Assembly: GCA_963522175.1 (NCBI GenBank)
Contig: CAUQXC010000003.1
Location: 248,001-312,000, forward strand
DNA length: 64,000 nucleotides
Direction of reading: 5' to 3'
Source: CAKAHY01 sp963522175
Lineage (GTDB): Bacteria; Bacillota; Clostridia; Lachnospirales; Lachnospiraceae
Below, piece after piece: positions 1-8,969 of this stretch. Position numbers and translations under genes: made by a program. A model generated the notes under the pieces. It was given only the letters and a program-made list of their open reading frames with translations. It made no database searches and was not told the DNA's origin. Numbering within the stretch: the stretch's first letter is position 1; each line of letters begins with the position of its first letter.

Positions 1-389
1 CTGAATACCTCGGAAACCCCCGGAACATCAATAAGTCTCGCAGCCAGCATTCCTCCCGTACATGATTCGGCAGTGGAAATACCTATCTCATTTTCTTCCA
101 AAAGCTTTACAACAGCCATTTCCAGACTTATATTTTCCTTTGTCGTGAAAATACTGTCTCCGAAGAGCTGTTTGATTTCCTTATATACAGGCTTAATCTT
201 CGACTTAGCCTCATCCTCCGTATCACCCGTAGCGGACAATACTATATTTACTTCCGCCGTTTCGGGAGTGCTGATTTTTATAGCCGGCTCTTCGTTCTCC
301 ATAAAAACGGCTAAAGCCTCTCTTACTTTTTCTTCCGATATTCCGTAGCACTTTACGGTTTTATATCTGGTTACAACTGAATCACTCAT
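1..389 (-). CDS. cinA: CinA-family protein (nicotinamide-nucleotide amidohydrolase), 3' end outside window
   Basis: The 129 visible codons end in the hallmark TAESCTGGMLAARL of the CinA C-terminal domain, which deamidates NMN in pyridine nucleotide salvage. The frame starts at ATG 389 with an AAAGGG ribosome site nine bases upstream, 15 bases after the pgsA stop. The first 85 residues (TRYKTVKCYGISEE onward) match the linker that follows the N-terminal MoaB-like domain in full-length CinA. No MoaB-like domain precedes it, so this is a short CinA and not the usual protein of about 410 residues. It is the last gene of the yicC-gmk-rpoZ-rimO-pgsA run. The family call is secure; the enzyme activity is inferred. 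Confidence 0.85.
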   Translation of the reverse strand, partial: MSDSVVTRYKTVKCYGISEEKVREALAVFMENEEPAIKISTPETAEVNIVLSATGDTEDEAKSKIKPVYKEIKQLFGDSIFTTKENISLEMAVVKLLEENEIGISTAESCTGGMLAARLIDVPGVSEVF

Positions 390-404
390 CTGTACCAACC
401 CTTT

Positions 405-947
405 CTAAACTTCCCCTTTTGTAATTACCCCTCGATTTTTCCATATATAATCAATCAATGATATAACAGTCAATACCAACATCAGATAAACAAAAAAAAC
501 AGTCACGACCTTAAGCAAAGACCATTGTAAAATTAAAAGTATAACGGCTATCATCTGAAATATGGTCTTAAATTTTCCCCACTTACTTGCGGCAATAACT
601 ATTCCCGCATCGCTTGCCACCAGCCTGAAACCGCTGATTATAAACTCTCTGGCTATTATTACTATCACTATCCATGCCTGTAAAAATCCGAGCTCCACAA
701 AACATATAAGAGCCGAGCAAACCAAAAGCTTATCCGCAAGCGGATCCATAAATTTACCGAAATTCGTTATGAGATTATACTTTCTTGCTATATACCCGTC
801 CAAAGTATCGGTAAGCGCCGCCAATATAAATACAAGCATGGCAATGTGCCTGAGTGCGGTGTTTTCTCCTCTTTGTGCCAGTAATAAGAACACGAAAAAA
901 GGAATCATTAAAACTCTCAATATAGTTAATTTATTGGGTAGATTCAT
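405..947 (-). CDS. pgsA: CDP-diacylglycerol--glycerol-3-phosphate 3-phosphatidyltransferase
   Basis: This 180-residue integral membrane enzyme makes phosphatidylglycerophosphate, the committed step to phosphatidylglycerol. The CDP-alcohol phosphotransferase signature D-x2-DG-x2-AR-x8-G-x3-D-x3-D is complete at about residues 46-72 (DTLDGYIARK, then GKFMDPLADK). Several hydrophobic segments surround it, as expected. Its start overlaps the rimO stop by four bases (944-947), so the two are probably translationally coupled. Length and motif fit PgsA, and no neighbour suggests another alcohol acceptor. Confidence 0.93.
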   Translation of the reverse strand: MNLPNKLTILRVLMIPFFVFLLLAQRGENTALRHIAMLVFILAALTDTLDGYIARKYNLITNFGKFMDPLADKLLVCSALICFVELGFLQAWIVIVIIAREFIISGFRLVASDAGIVIAASKWGKFKTIFQMIAVILLILQWSLLKVVTVFFVYLMLVLTVISLIDYIWKNRGVITKGEV

Positions 948-2266
948 GCCAATTCTCCTATAAGATCATATTCCGAAGAGCCTGTTACCACAACATCGAC
1001 AAAATCGCCGGAAATGTGTTGAAATTCCGAATTTACAAAGATATATCCGTCGACTCCCGGAATATCCATGTACGACCTGCCTATATATATGTCTTCATCA
1101 TTGAACTTTCCTTCGATTAAAACCTTAAGTTTTTTTCCTACCATATTCTTCAACTTGTTTTTGGAAATTTCCTGCTGCAAAAGCATAATTTCATCTCTTC
1201 GCTCTTCCTTAAGGTTTTCATCTATATGATTATCAAATTTTTCGGCAACCGTCCCCTCCTCGGCACTGTAAGTAAATACTCCGAGTTTATCAAAACGCAT
1301 ATCCTTAACAAAGCCCTTAAGCTCCTCAAAATCTTCCTTTGTCTCTCCCGGAAAACCTGTAATGAGCGTAGTTCTTAAAGTTATATCCGGAATACGTTTT
1401 CTGAGCTTAGCTATAATATCCCTTATTTGCGACTGCATTGTACGCCTTGCCATACGTCTTAAAATGCTGTCGCTTGCATGTTGTATCGGTAAATCAAGAT
1501 ACTTGCATATCTTATCCTCACTTGCCATAACTTCAATGAGCTCGTCCGTAATCTCCTCCGGATAACAATATAAAATCCTTATCCATTCTATTCCTTCAAC
1601 CTTGACAAGCTTCTTTAAAAGCTCCGGAAGATACTTCTTTTTATAGATATCCGTTCCGTAAAGCGTGGTTTCCTGGGCTACAAGAATAAGCTCCCTAACT
1701 CCCTCGGAAGCAAGTCTGCCTGCCTGCAAAATTAAATCCTCCATAGGATAAGAACGGTAATGTCCTCTAAGACTCGGAATTATACAATAGGTACAGTTTT
1801 TATCACAACCCTCGGCGATTTTTAAATAAGCATACCAGTTTCCGCCGGAATTTCTTCTTTTCGTGCCTATGAGAGGCAATCTGTTTAAATCCAGAAACTC
1901 TACATTTTTTCTTCCTGCCAAAACCTCGTTGATAACCTCGACTATCTTATCGTAGCTCGAAGTTCCGACAAGAGCATCGACCTCGGGTATTTCCTTCAAT
2001 ATCTCGTCCTTATAGCGCTGAGCCATACAGCCGCTTACAATAAGAACCTTGAGCTTTCCTTCCTCCTTAAGTCTTGCCGTTTCGAGTATGGTTTCTATAC
2101 TTTCCTCTTTGGCGTCCAAAATAAAGCAACAGGTGTTGACAATGATTATATCCGCCTGCGTTTCATCATCCGTGTAATCAAAACCGTATTCCGTACTGAG
2201 GCCGAGCATTACCTCCGCATCCACGGTGTTTTTATCACAACCGAGTGAAATCATATTGATTTTCAT
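944..2266 (-). CDS. rimO: Ribosomal protein uS12 methylthiotransferase
   Basis: RimO is a radical-SAM enzyme that methylthiolates a conserved Asp of ribosomal protein S12. The 440-residue product has the three N-terminal cysteines of the UPF0004 domain (C10, C46, C80), the radical-SAM triad in CDKNCTYC near residue 155, and a C-terminal TRAM-like region (KLKVLIEGKFNDEDIYIGRS). These features separate it from MiaB less clearly than a tree would. The N-terminus (MISLGCDKNTVDAE) and the close linkage to pgsA are typical of RimO. The start has an AGAGGA site upstream, 23 bases after rpoZ. Confidence 0.93.
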   Translation of the reverse strand: MKINMISLGCDKNTVDAEVMLGLSTEYGFDYTDDETQADIIIVNTCCFILDAKEESIETILETARLKEEGKLKVLIVSGCMAQRYKDEILKEIPEVDALVGTSSYDKIVEVINEVLAGRKNVEFLDLNRLPLIGTKRRNSGGNWYAYLKIAEGCDKNCTYCIIPSLRGHYRSYPMEDLILQAGRLASEGVRELILVAQETTLYGTDIYKKKYLPELLKKLVKVEGIEWIRILYCYPEEITDELIEVMASEDKICKYLDLPIQHASDSILRRMARRTMQSQIRDIIAKLRKRIPDITLRTTLITGFPGETKEDFEELKGFVKDMRFDKLGVFTYSAEEGTVAEKFDNHIDENLKEERRDEIMLLQQEISKNKLKNMVGKKLKVLIEGKFNDEDIYIGRSYMDIPGVDGYIFVNSEFQHISGDFVDVVVTGSSEYDLIGELA

Positions 2267-2289
2267 AATTTTTCCTCTTACAAAAGCTC

Positions 2290-2559
2290 CTAATTTTCTT
2301 CCTTTACAGTGTCGTCTTCAATGTCGGCACTGTCTTCGGAGATAATTTTCACTTTTGACTTATATAATTCTTCTATAGCTACCGACAAAGGCTTTTTACC
2401 GCTTGCCTTTACCTCAGGCTCTTCGCCCGCTATAAGCTGTCTTGCCCTCTTTGCGGTAGCGATAACTATGGAATAACGGCTTTGTACAACAGGCTGTTCT
2501 CCCTTTTCCACCTCTTTATTTACTACATTAATTAAATCTGTGTATGACGGATGTAACAT
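2290..2559 (-). CDS. rpoZ: RNA polymerase omega subunit
   Basis: The 89-residue protein has the omega core: a MLHPSYTDL start, then SRYSIVIATAKRARQL, then the KPLSVAIEELYKSKV region. Omega binds the beta-prime C-terminus and helps core polymerase assemble. The ATG lies in the TAATG overlap with the gmk stop, so gmk and rpoZ are probably coupled. The acidic tail (EDSADIEDDTVKEEN) is common in clostridial homologues. The gmk-rpoZ order is conserved in Firmicutes. Confidence 0.92.
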   Translation of the reverse strand: MLHPSYTDLINVVNKEVEKGEQPVVQSRYSIVIATAKRARQLIAGEEPEVKASGKKPLSVAIEELYKSKVKIISEDSADIEDDTVKEEN

Positions 2560-3194
2560 TAATTTTTCTCCTTTGCAAACTCTTTTTTCAAATCCGACTT
2601 TATTGCTTCTATCAATTTTTTATTGTGAACTGTTTTGTGTTTTGCACTGCGGATAAGCGCATGCATATCTTTTACGGCGGTATCCAAATCATCGTTAATG
2701 ATTATGTAATCATAACTGTCCATGCTGTCCGCTTCCTCAACAGCTCTTTTAAGCCTCGCTTCCACCTGCTCACTGCTTTCGGTGGCTCTCTCTTCCAGAC
2801 GTTTTTTTAGGCATAAAGCACTCGGTGTGGAAATAAAAACAAGCATGGCATCCGGATACTTCTCTTTTACCTTTAAGGCTCCCTGTATTTCTATTTCAAG
2901 GATAACATCCTTTCCCTCCGCCAGTTTTTCCATTACATAGGCTTTCGGCGTTCCGTAATAATTATCCACATATTTGGCATATTCAATGAGCTCGTCTTTT
3001 TCTATCATATCTTCAAATTCTTCTTTGGATTTAAAAAAATATGATTTTCCTTCCACCTCTCCGACTCTGGGCTTTCTTGTGGTAGCCGATACCGACAGAG
3101 AATAATTGTCATATCTTTTGAGCATTTCATTTAAAATAGTTCCCTTGCCCGAGCCCGAAAAGCCGGATATTATCGTTAATACACCTTTGTCCAT
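2559..3194 (-). CDS. gmk: Guanylate kinase
   Basis: Guanylate kinase phosphorylates GMP to GDP. The 211-residue product starts with the P-loop GFSGSGKGT and continues with the GMP-binding stretch SVSATTRKPRVGE and a YYGTPK segment, in the order seen in the family. It sits 13 bases after yicC and overlaps rpoZ by one base. In many Clostridia a small remA (DUF370) gene lies between yicC and gmk. Here the 13-base gap leaves no room for it. Confidence 0.95.
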   Translation of the reverse strand: MDKGVLTIISGFSGSGKGTILNEMLKRYDNYSLSVSATTRKPRVGEVEGKSYFFKSKEEFEDMIEKDELIEYAKYVDNYYGTPKAYVMEKLAEGKDVILEIEIQGALKVKEKYPDAMLVFISTPSALCLKKRLEERATESSEQVEARLKRAVEEADSMDSYDYIIINDDLDTAVKDMHALIRSAKHKTVHNKKLIEAIKSDLKKEFAKEKN

Positions 3195-3207
3195 TTCTGT
3201 CTCATTT

Positions 3208-4086
3208 CTATTCTATATTTTGAATCTGTTCTCTGACTTTTTCGATTTCGGCTTTTATTCCTATAGCCTTATCCGCAATTTCAAGGTTTGTAGACTTTGA
3301 AAGTACGGTGTTTGCTTCCCTGTTCATCTCCTGAGCTAAAAAGTCGAGCTTTCTTCCGACAACTCCTCCTACAATAAGCTCGGTTTCCACAGCCTTTATA
3401 TGGCTTTTAAGTCTTACGATTTCTTCATCAGTACATATTTTGTCGGCATAAATCGTAACCTCAGCCAAAATTCTGTTTTCATCTATAGCGGCTCCCTCAA
3501 GAAGCTCGCTCACCTTCTGCTCAAGCTTTTCCTTGTATTCATCAATAAGCTTAGGCGCTCTTTTTTCTATCTCAAGGGTCTGCGTATACATATAGTCAAG
3601 CTTTTCAATCAAATCCTTTTTAAGAGTTTCTCCCTCCGCCTGCCTTTGAGAATTAAAAGACAACAGCGCCTTCTTAAGCACGGGCTCGACTATGGACCAT
3701 AAGGTGTTGTCATCCTCTTCATTTTCTTCCATAGTAACAACCTCCGGCAATCTGATAAGGTTTGAAGCTTTTATGTCATTTGTCAAAGAAAAATCTTCCT
3801 GCATCAGGCGGGCGATATCATAGTATTCTTTGGCAATTCCCTTGTTGTAATGTAAGGTTGTAAGCCTTTTTGTATAATCCTCGAAAGATATATACATATC
3901 AACCTTGCCTCGTCCTATATATTCACCCGTAAACTTTCTTATCTTATTTTCAAATACGTTAAAGCGTCTGGGCATCTTTATGCTCAGATCCAAATACCTG
4001 TGATTTACAGCCTTTACCTCAATCGTAAGCTTATATTCGTTATTTACCTCAGCGGCTCTTCCGAAACCTGTCATACTTAATATCAC
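3208..4086 (-). CDS. YicC-family endoribonuclease
   Basis: The product begins VILSMTGFGRA, the near-universal YicC N-terminus. A GTG start at 4086 is preferred because AGAGGTGG lies seven bases upstream; a longer reading from 4122 would add 12 residues with no ribosome site and no family similarity. The C-terminus carries the conserved DUF1732 stretch GRKLDFLAQEMNREANT. YicC proteins are reported to act as endoribonucleases; that function is inherited from the family and nothing in this sequence tests it. It is the first gene of the minus-strand operon and has a strong promoter just upstream. Confidence 0.88.
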   Translation of the reverse strand: MILSMTGFGRAAEVNNEYKLTIEVKAVNHRYLDLSIKMPRRFNVFENKIRKFTGEYIGRGKVDMYISFEDYTKRLTTLHYNKGIAKEYYDIARLMQEDFSLTNDIKASNLIRLPEVVTMEENEEDDNTLWSIVEPVLKKALLSFNSQRQAEGETLKKDLIEKLDYMYTQTLEIEKRAPKLIDEYKEKLEQKVSELLEGAAIDENRILAEVTIYADKICTDEEIVRLKSHIKAVETELIVGGVVGRKLDFLAQEMNREANTVLSKSTNLEIADKAIGIKAEIEKVREQIQNIE

Positions 4087-4133
4087 TTTTTTTCCACCTC
4101 TTTTTGATGTGCATTCGAGCATATATGAACTTA

Positions 4134-4162
4134 ATTATATTACTTAAGACTGGACAAGTCAA
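4134..4162 (-). promoter_or_regulatory. Sigma-70-type promoter for the yicC operon
   Basis: On the minus strand TTGACT (4162-4157) and TATAAT (4139-4134) are separated by exactly 17 bases. Transcription would begin near 4127, about 40 bases before the yicC GTG. The -35 box abuts the -35 box of the plus-strand rqcH promoter, so the two promoters interleave. Confidence 0.75.
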
Positions 4163-4179
4163 ATAATTTCCTTTAAAAT
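4151..4179 (+). promoter_or_regulatory. Sigma-70-type promoter for rqcH
   Basis: TGGACA (4151-4156) and TAAAAT (4174-4179) are 17 bases apart. The predicted start is near 4186, about 30 bases before the rqcH ATG. It occupies the same DNA as the divergent yicC promoter, so polymerase binding at one should hinder the other. Confidence 0.65.
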
Positions 4180-4216
4180 CTAAGGAAATTCGGCAAGAAA
4201 AAAGAGGAGGTTTTAT

Positions 4217-5956
4217 ATGGCATTTGACGGTTTGGTGATGGCAAATGTATGCTTTGAGCTTCAGTCTTCGCTTATCAGAGGCAGAGTTTCAAAGATTTCT
4301 ATGCCAAACAAGGATGAGCTTATTTTAAGCATAAAAAACAATTCTAAAAACTATAAACTGCTGATTTCAGCCAATGCTTCGCTCCCGCTTATTTACCTCA
4401 GTGACGTAAGCAAGCAAAATCCTTTGAATGCTCCCGCTTTTTGTATGTTTTTGCGTAAACACATAGGCGCCGCAAAAATTACAAATATAAGTATGGAAAG
4501 TCTGGAAAGAATAATCACCATTGATTTTGAACATAACAATGAGCTCGGAGACAAAGCTTACAAAAAGCTTATATTTGAAATGATGGGTAAGCACAGCAAT
4601 ATTATTTTTACGGATGAGAAATTTAAAATACTTGACAGTATTAAAAGAATAAATGCAAGTACCAGCTCCGTCAGAGAGGTTCTTCCCGGCAGAGAATATT
4701 TTTTGCCCGAAGAACTCAAAAAAACAGACCCCTTAAGTCTTTCGGCGGAAAGCTTTTTTTCTTCGGCAAAAAATACAAATGACAGCGTTTTACGTTTTTT
4801 ATATCTTACTTATGCCGGAATAAGCCCTTTGATAGCCGACGAGCTTTGTACCCGTGCAGGTATAGATTCCGACAGTCCCGCAAGCTCCCTAAAGGACTTT
4901 GAAATACAGCATTTATACAGAACCTTTGAACATGTGCTTTGGGATATCAAAAATCATCATTTTACACCTAATATAGTTTATAAAAATGATGAACCCGTGG
5001 AATTTTCAAGCATAAGTTTAAATTCCTATGATAACAAAAGCTTTCGAAGATCGGATTATGAAAGCATAAGCGAGCTTTTGTATGATTTTTATTTCGCAAA
5101 GGATGCCTTTATTCGCATAAAGCAAAAATCATCGGATCTCAAAAAGCTTATTTCGACCATACTTGAAAGAAATACAAAAAAATACGATCTGCAGAAAAAG
5201 CAGTTGCTTGATACCGATAAAATGGATAAATACAAGGTTTACGGAGATCTTATAAGCACTTACGGTTATGAGCTTTCGGGCGGTGAAAAGGAGCTTATCT
5301 GCTCCGACTATTATAATGACAACAAAGAAGTAAAAATACCTTTGGATGAGACTCTTTCCGCAATAGGAAACGCCAAAAAGTATTATGACAAATATTCAAA
5401 ACTTAAACGAACCAAGGAAGCCTTAAGCTCTCAAACGGAAAAAACCGCTGCGGATATAGCACATTTGGAAAGCATTCTTACAAGCCTTTTTCTTGCTTCC
5501 AATGAGGATGACCTTGCCCAGATAAAAGAAGAACTGACGGAATTTTCTTTTATCAAAAAGAGCGGTACTTCAAAAAAGGTCAAGCTTGTATCTAAACCTT
5601 TGCACTTTATTTCAAGCGACGGTTTTCATATATTCGTTGGTAAAAACAACTATCAAAACGAGGAAGTCAGTTTTAAGATTGCCGCTCCGAATGACTGGTG
5701 GTTTCATGCAAAGGGTGTGCCGGGAAGCCATGTTATAGTAAAAACGGAAAATAAGGAGCTTACCGACAGATGCTTTGAGGAAGCCGCCGCTCTGGCAGCC
5801 TATTATTCTCAGAATCGTTTGAGTCCCAAGGTCGAAGTTGACTATATACAAAAAAAGCATTTGAGAAAGGTTCCGAATTCCACTCCCGGTTTTGTCATAT
5901 ACCACAACAATAATTCTATGAATGTAAAGCCCGATAATAAATTCACTCTTTTGTAG
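4217..5956 (+). CDS. rqcH: NFACT-family protein, RqcH (bacterial Rqc2 homologue)
   Basis: The 579-residue product has the NFACT layout: an N-terminal NFACT-N domain (MAFDGLVMANVCFEL), a helix-hairpin-helix region, a long coiled coil (about residues 290-430) and a C-terminal NFACT-R/DUF814 domain with APNDWWFHAKGVPGSHVIVK. RqcH binds stalled 50S-peptidyl-tRNA and recruits tRNA-Ala to add alanine tails in ribosome-associated quality control. Older annotation calls these fibronectin-binding proteins. An AGGAGG site precedes the ATG. It is a single-gene unit with its own promoter and a terminator at 5971-6011. Confidence 0.92.
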   Translation: MAFDGLVMANVCFELQSSLIRGRVSKISMPNKDELILSIKNNSKNYKLLISANASLPLIYLSDVSKQNPLNAPAFCMFLRKHIGAAKITNISMESLERIITIDFEHNNELGDKAYKKLIFEMMGKHSNIIFTDEKFKILDSIKRINASTSSVREVLPGREYFLPEELKKTDPLSLSAESFFSSAKNTNDSVLRFLYLTYAGISPLIADELCTRAGIDSDSPASSLKDFEIQHLYRTFEHVLWDIKNHHFTPNIVYKNDEPVEFSSISLNSYDNKSFRRSDYESISELLYDFYFAKDAFIRIKQKSSDLKKLISTILERNTKKYDLQKKQLLDTDKMDKYKVYGDLISTYGYELSGGEKELICSDYYNDNKEVKIPLDETLSAIGNAKKYYDKYSKLKRTKEALSSQTEKTAADIAHLESILTSLFLASNEDDLAQIKEELTEFSFIKKSGTSKKVKLVSKPLHFISSDGFHIFVGKNNYQNEEVSFKIAAPNDWWFHAKGVPGSHVIVKTENKELTDRCFEEAAALAAYYSQNRLSPKVEVDYIQKKHLRKVPNSTPGFVIYHNNNSMNVKPDNKFTLL

Positions 5957-5970
5957 CTTTATACAATAAT

Positions 5971-6011
5971 GAAAAGGTTGATGTAAATACGACATTTACA
6001 GCAACCTTTTC
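5971..6011. terminator. Hairpin between the convergent rqcH and icd genes
   Basis: GAAAAGGTTG and CAACCTTTTC enclose a second inverted repeat (TGTAAAT/ATTTACA), making a stem of about 17 base pairs between two convergent genes. The A/T-rich flanks on both sides suit a bidirectional terminator. Confidence 0.75.
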
Positions 6012-6046
6012 ATTAATATCATTTCTTTTGGATTTCTATAAATAAA

Positions 6047-7249
6047 TTAAGCTTCAAGAGCTTTCTTTATTTCTAAAATAAATTCTTCACTGTCAAGTAC
6101 CTTGACATTTTCAAGCGTAGATATACAAGCTAAGTCTCCTGTCATCTTTCCGCTTTCTATAGTATCCGTAACAGCCTTTTCAAGCCTGTTTGCAAAATCC
6201 TGCAACTCTTTATTGTTGTCAAGCTCTCCTCTTTTCCTTAAGGCTCCCGACCACGCAAATATCGTAGCCACACTGTTGCTTGAAGTTTTCTCGCCTTTCA
6301 GATACTTGTAATAATGTCTCTGTATCGTTCCGTGAGCCGCCTCATACTCATATACTCCCTCCGGAGAAACAAGTACCGAGGTCATCATGGCAAGAGAACC
6401 GAAAGCTGATGAAACCATATCGCTCATCACATCGCCGTCATAGTTCTTACATGCCCAAATAAAACCGCCTTCACTTTTTACAACTCTTGCCACAGCATCG
6501 TCTATAAGTGCATAGTCATACTTTATACCCGCTTTTTCAAAGCTTTCTTTATAGTTTTCCTTATATATCTGTGCAAATATATCCTTAAATCTGTGGTCAT
6601 ATTTTTTGGAAATGGTATCCTTACTTGCAAACAACACATCTTCTTTTTTGTCTATAGCATATCTGAAGCAGGCGTGAGCGAAGCTCTCTATAGACTTATC
6701 AATATTGTGCATCCCCTGTATGATACCTGCACCTTTAAACTCATGTATAAGCTGCCTCGTTTCGTTTCCGTTTTCGTCTGTAAACACAAGTTCCGCTTTA
6801 CCGGGACCTTCAACCCTCATTTCAGTGTTTTTGTATACATCGCCATAAGCATGCCTCGCTATGGTTATAGGTTTTTTCCAAACCCTTACGTAAGGTTCTA
6901 TTCCTTTTACAAGTATGGGACTTCTGAAAACAGTACCGTCAAGCACGGCTCTTATGGTGCCGTTAGGGCTCTTCCACATTTCACTTAAATTATATTCCTC
7001 AACCCTGTCCGCATTCGGTGTAATCGTAGCGCATTTTACCGCTACTCCTAATTTCTTTGTGGCAAGTGCCGAATCCATAGTTACCTTGTCCTTCGTTTTT
7101 TCCCTGTTCTCAAGCCCGAGGTCATAATACTCGCTTTTCAAATCTACAAAAGGAATTATAAGCTTCTCCTTAATGAGCTTCCACAAGACTCTTGTCATCT
7201 CGTCTCCGTCCATTTCCACAACAGGAACTCTCATCTTTATCCTTTCCAT
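6047..7249 (-). CDS. icd: Isocitrate dehydrogenase, NADP-dependent, eukaryotic-like type
   Basis: The enzyme oxidises isocitrate to 2-oxoglutarate. The 400-residue sequence carries the substrate loop KSPNGTIRAVLDGTVFR, a Tyr-Gly-Asp (HAYGDVYK) segment and the metal-binding stretch MVSSAFGSLAMMTSVL. Its order matches the homodimeric NADP enzyme found in eukaryotes and some Clostridia, not the E. coli type. Two starts are possible: ATG 7249 behind GGGGGGAG, or the internal ATG before RVPVVEMDGDE. No citrate synthase or aconitase lies beside it, so it may serve glutamate synthesis as a free-standing gene. It converges with rqcH. Confidence 0.93.
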   Translation of the reverse strand: MERIKMRVPVVEMDGDEMTRVLWKLIKEKLIIPFVDLKSEYYDLGLENREKTKDKVTMDSALATKKLGVAVKCATITPNADRVEEYNLSEMWKSPNGTIRAVLDGTVFRSPILVKGIEPYVRVWKKPITIARHAYGDVYKNTEMRVEGPGKAELVFTDENGNETRQLIHEFKGAGIIQGMHNIDKSIESFAHACFRYAIDKKEDVLFASKDTISKKYDHRFKDIFAQIYKENYKESFEKAGIKYDYALIDDAVARVVKSEGGFIWACKNYDGDVMSDMVSSAFGSLAMMTSVLVSPEGVYEYEAAHGTIQRHYYKYLKGEKTSSNSVATIFAWSGALRKRGELDNNKELQDFANRLEKAVTDTIESGKMTGDLACISTLENVKVLDSEEFILEIKKALEA

Positions 7250-7288
7250 GGTTCTCCCCCCCTATTTTCAAGTTTTATTTTAAGTAAA

Positions 7289-7654
7289 TTATTTTTCAGG
7301 TACTACCTCTATCCAGTAACCGTCCGGATCCGATATGAAATATATACCCATGGAAGGATTTTCGTAGCAAATAACTCCGAGTTCCTCATGCTTTTTGTGA
7401 GCTGCCTCCATGTCCTCCGTTTCCATTGCAAGATGATACTCCAAATCGCCTAAATTATACGGCTCTTTTCTGTCTCTAAGCCATGTAAGCTCCAAGGTGA
7501 AGCCCGTCTTTCCATCTCCCAGATACACCAGTATAAAAGAACCGTCCTCAGCCTCTTTTCTTTTTACAGGCTTTAAACCCAAAACCTTATCATAAAATTC
7601 AAGGCTTCTTTTCAAATCAAGTACATTAAAATTAAAATGATTAAATGAGAACAT
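7289..7654 (-). CDS. Glyoxalase/VOC-family protein, lactoylglutathione lyase-like
   Basis: The 121-residue vicinal-oxygen-chelate protein has two beta-alpha-beta-beta-beta repeats with the expected metal ligands: His in HFNFNVLD, Glu in TLELTWL, His in EYHLAME and Glu in YWIEVVP. This pattern fits glyoxalase I (gloA), which converts the methylglyoxal-thiol adduct. The thiol cofactor in this organism is unknown, so the substrate is an inference. It ends 40 bases before icd and starts five bases after the serS stop, so it is probably cotranscribed with serS. Confidence 0.8.
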   Translation of the reverse strand: MFSFNHFNFNVLDLKRSLEFYDKVLGLKPVKRKEAEDGSFILVYLGDGKTGFTLELTWLRDRKEPYNLGDLEYHLAMETEDMEAAHKKHEELGVICYENPSMGIYFISDPDGYWIEVVPEK

Positions 7655-7658
7655 TAAC

Positions 7659-8939
7659 CTATCCTATCCTGTCCTTTCCGCCCATATACGGTCTTAACGC
7701 TACAGGTATGCTTACACTTCCGTCGGCATTCAAATTGTTTTCAAGGAAAGCAATCAGCATACGAGGAGGTGCCACTACCGTGTTGTTAAGTGTGTGAGCA
7801 AAATATTTGTTTCCTTTTTCGTCCTTTACCTTAATTCTCAGTCTTCTTGCCTGTGCATCGCCTAAATTGGAACAGCTTCCGACCTCGAAATATTTTTTCT
7901 GTCTCGGTGACCATGCTTCAACATCGCAGGATTTGACCTTCAAGTCGGCAAGATCTCCCGAGCAACATTCAAGTGTTCTTACCGGTATGTCAAGGCTTCT
8001 GAACAGATCCACGGTATTCTGCCACAGTTTGTCATACCAGAGCATAGAGTCTTCAGGCTTACAGATAACAACCATTTCCTGCTTTTCAAACTGGTGTATA
8101 CGGTATACTCCTCTTTCTTCTATTCCGTGAGCTCCCACTTCTTTTCTGAAGCAAGGTGAATATGAAGTAAGAGTATACGGAAGACTCGCCTCATCATTCA
8201 TACTGTCGATAAACTTGCCTATCATTGAATGCTCAGATGTACCTATAAGGTATAAATCTTCACCTTCTATTTTGTACATCATTGCTTCCATTTCGGCAAA
8301 GCTCATAACTCCGGTAACAACCTCGGAACGAATCATAAACGGCGGTATTACGTATGTAAAGCCTCTGTCTATCATAAAATCTCTTGCATAGCTTATAACT
8401 GCCGAATGTATTCTTGCTATATCGCCCATGAGGTAATAAAAACCTGTTCCGGCAACCTTCCTCGCACTGTCAAGATCTATTCCCGAAAACTTCTCCATAA
8501 TGTCCGTGTGGTACGGAATTTCAAAATCCGGAACCACAGGTTCTCCGAATCTTTCTATTTCGACATTCTCACTGTCATCCTTACCTATAGGAACGCTCGG
8601 ATCTATGATATTCGGAAGTGTCATCATAATTTTCTTGATTTTCTCCGCAAGCTCCGTTTCCATAGGTTCAAGCTCTTCAAGTCTTTTTCCTATATCGGCA
8701 ACCAAAGCCTTTACCTTTTCGGCTTCTTCTTTTTGTCCTTTAGCCATTAAAGCTCCGATATCTTTGCTTACCTTGTTCTTTTTCGCTCTGAGTTCATCCG
8801 CCTCCTGCTGCGTTTTTCTTGCCTTTTCGTCAAGCTCTATGACCTCGTCAACCAAAGCGAGCTTCTCGTCCTGGAATTTATTTCTTATGTTTTGTTTTAC
8901 TGTCTCAGGATTTTCCCTGACAAATTTAATATCTAACAT
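7659..8939 (-). CDS. serS: Seryl-tRNA synthetase
   Basis: The 426-residue class II synthetase has an N-terminal tRNA-binding coiled coil (about residues 30-100), the TSEHSMIG segment, motif 2 (FRKEVGAHGIEERGVYRIHQ) and a motif 3 region ending in LNNTVVAPPRMLIAFLENN. It charges tRNA-Ser and also supplies serine for selenocysteine if that pathway is present. A GGAGGT site precedes the ATG. The promoter at 8970-8998 separates it from thiC. Confidence 0.97.
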   Translation of the reverse strand: MLDIKFVRENPETVKQNIRNKFQDEKLALVDEVIELDEKARKTQQEADELRAKKNKVSKDIGALMAKGQKEEAEKVKALVADIGKRLEELEPMETELAEKIKKIMMTLPNIIDPSVPIGKDDSENVEIERFGEPVVPDFEIPYHTDIMEKFSGIDLDSARKVAGTGFYYLMGDIARIHSAVISYARDFMIDRGFTYVIPPFMIRSEVVTGVMSFAEMEAMMYKIEGEDLYLIGTSEHSMIGKFIDSMNDEASLPYTLTSYSPCFRKEVGAHGIEERGVYRIHQFEKQEMVVICKPEDSMLWYDKLWQNTVDLFRSLDIPVRTLECCSGDLADLKVKSCDVEAWSPRQKKYFEVGSCSNLGDAQARRLRIKVKDEKGNKYFAHTLNNTVVAPPRMLIAFLENNLNADGSVSIPVALRPYMGGKDRIG

Positions 8940-8969
8940 CCTTACCTCCGGCTATATGTGTTTTCAACA

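Noticed and set aside
73..348. Open plus-strand frames opposite real genes, such as 73-348 over cinA and 8500-9003 over serS.
   Set aside because: They lie antisense to clearly conserved proteins, lack ribosome sites and have low-complexity Ser/Leu/Phe-rich products typical of the reverse strand of coding DNA.
3195..3207. A remA (DUF370) gene expected between yicC and gmk in many Clostridia.
   Set aside because: Only 13 bases separate the two genes, so it is absent here.
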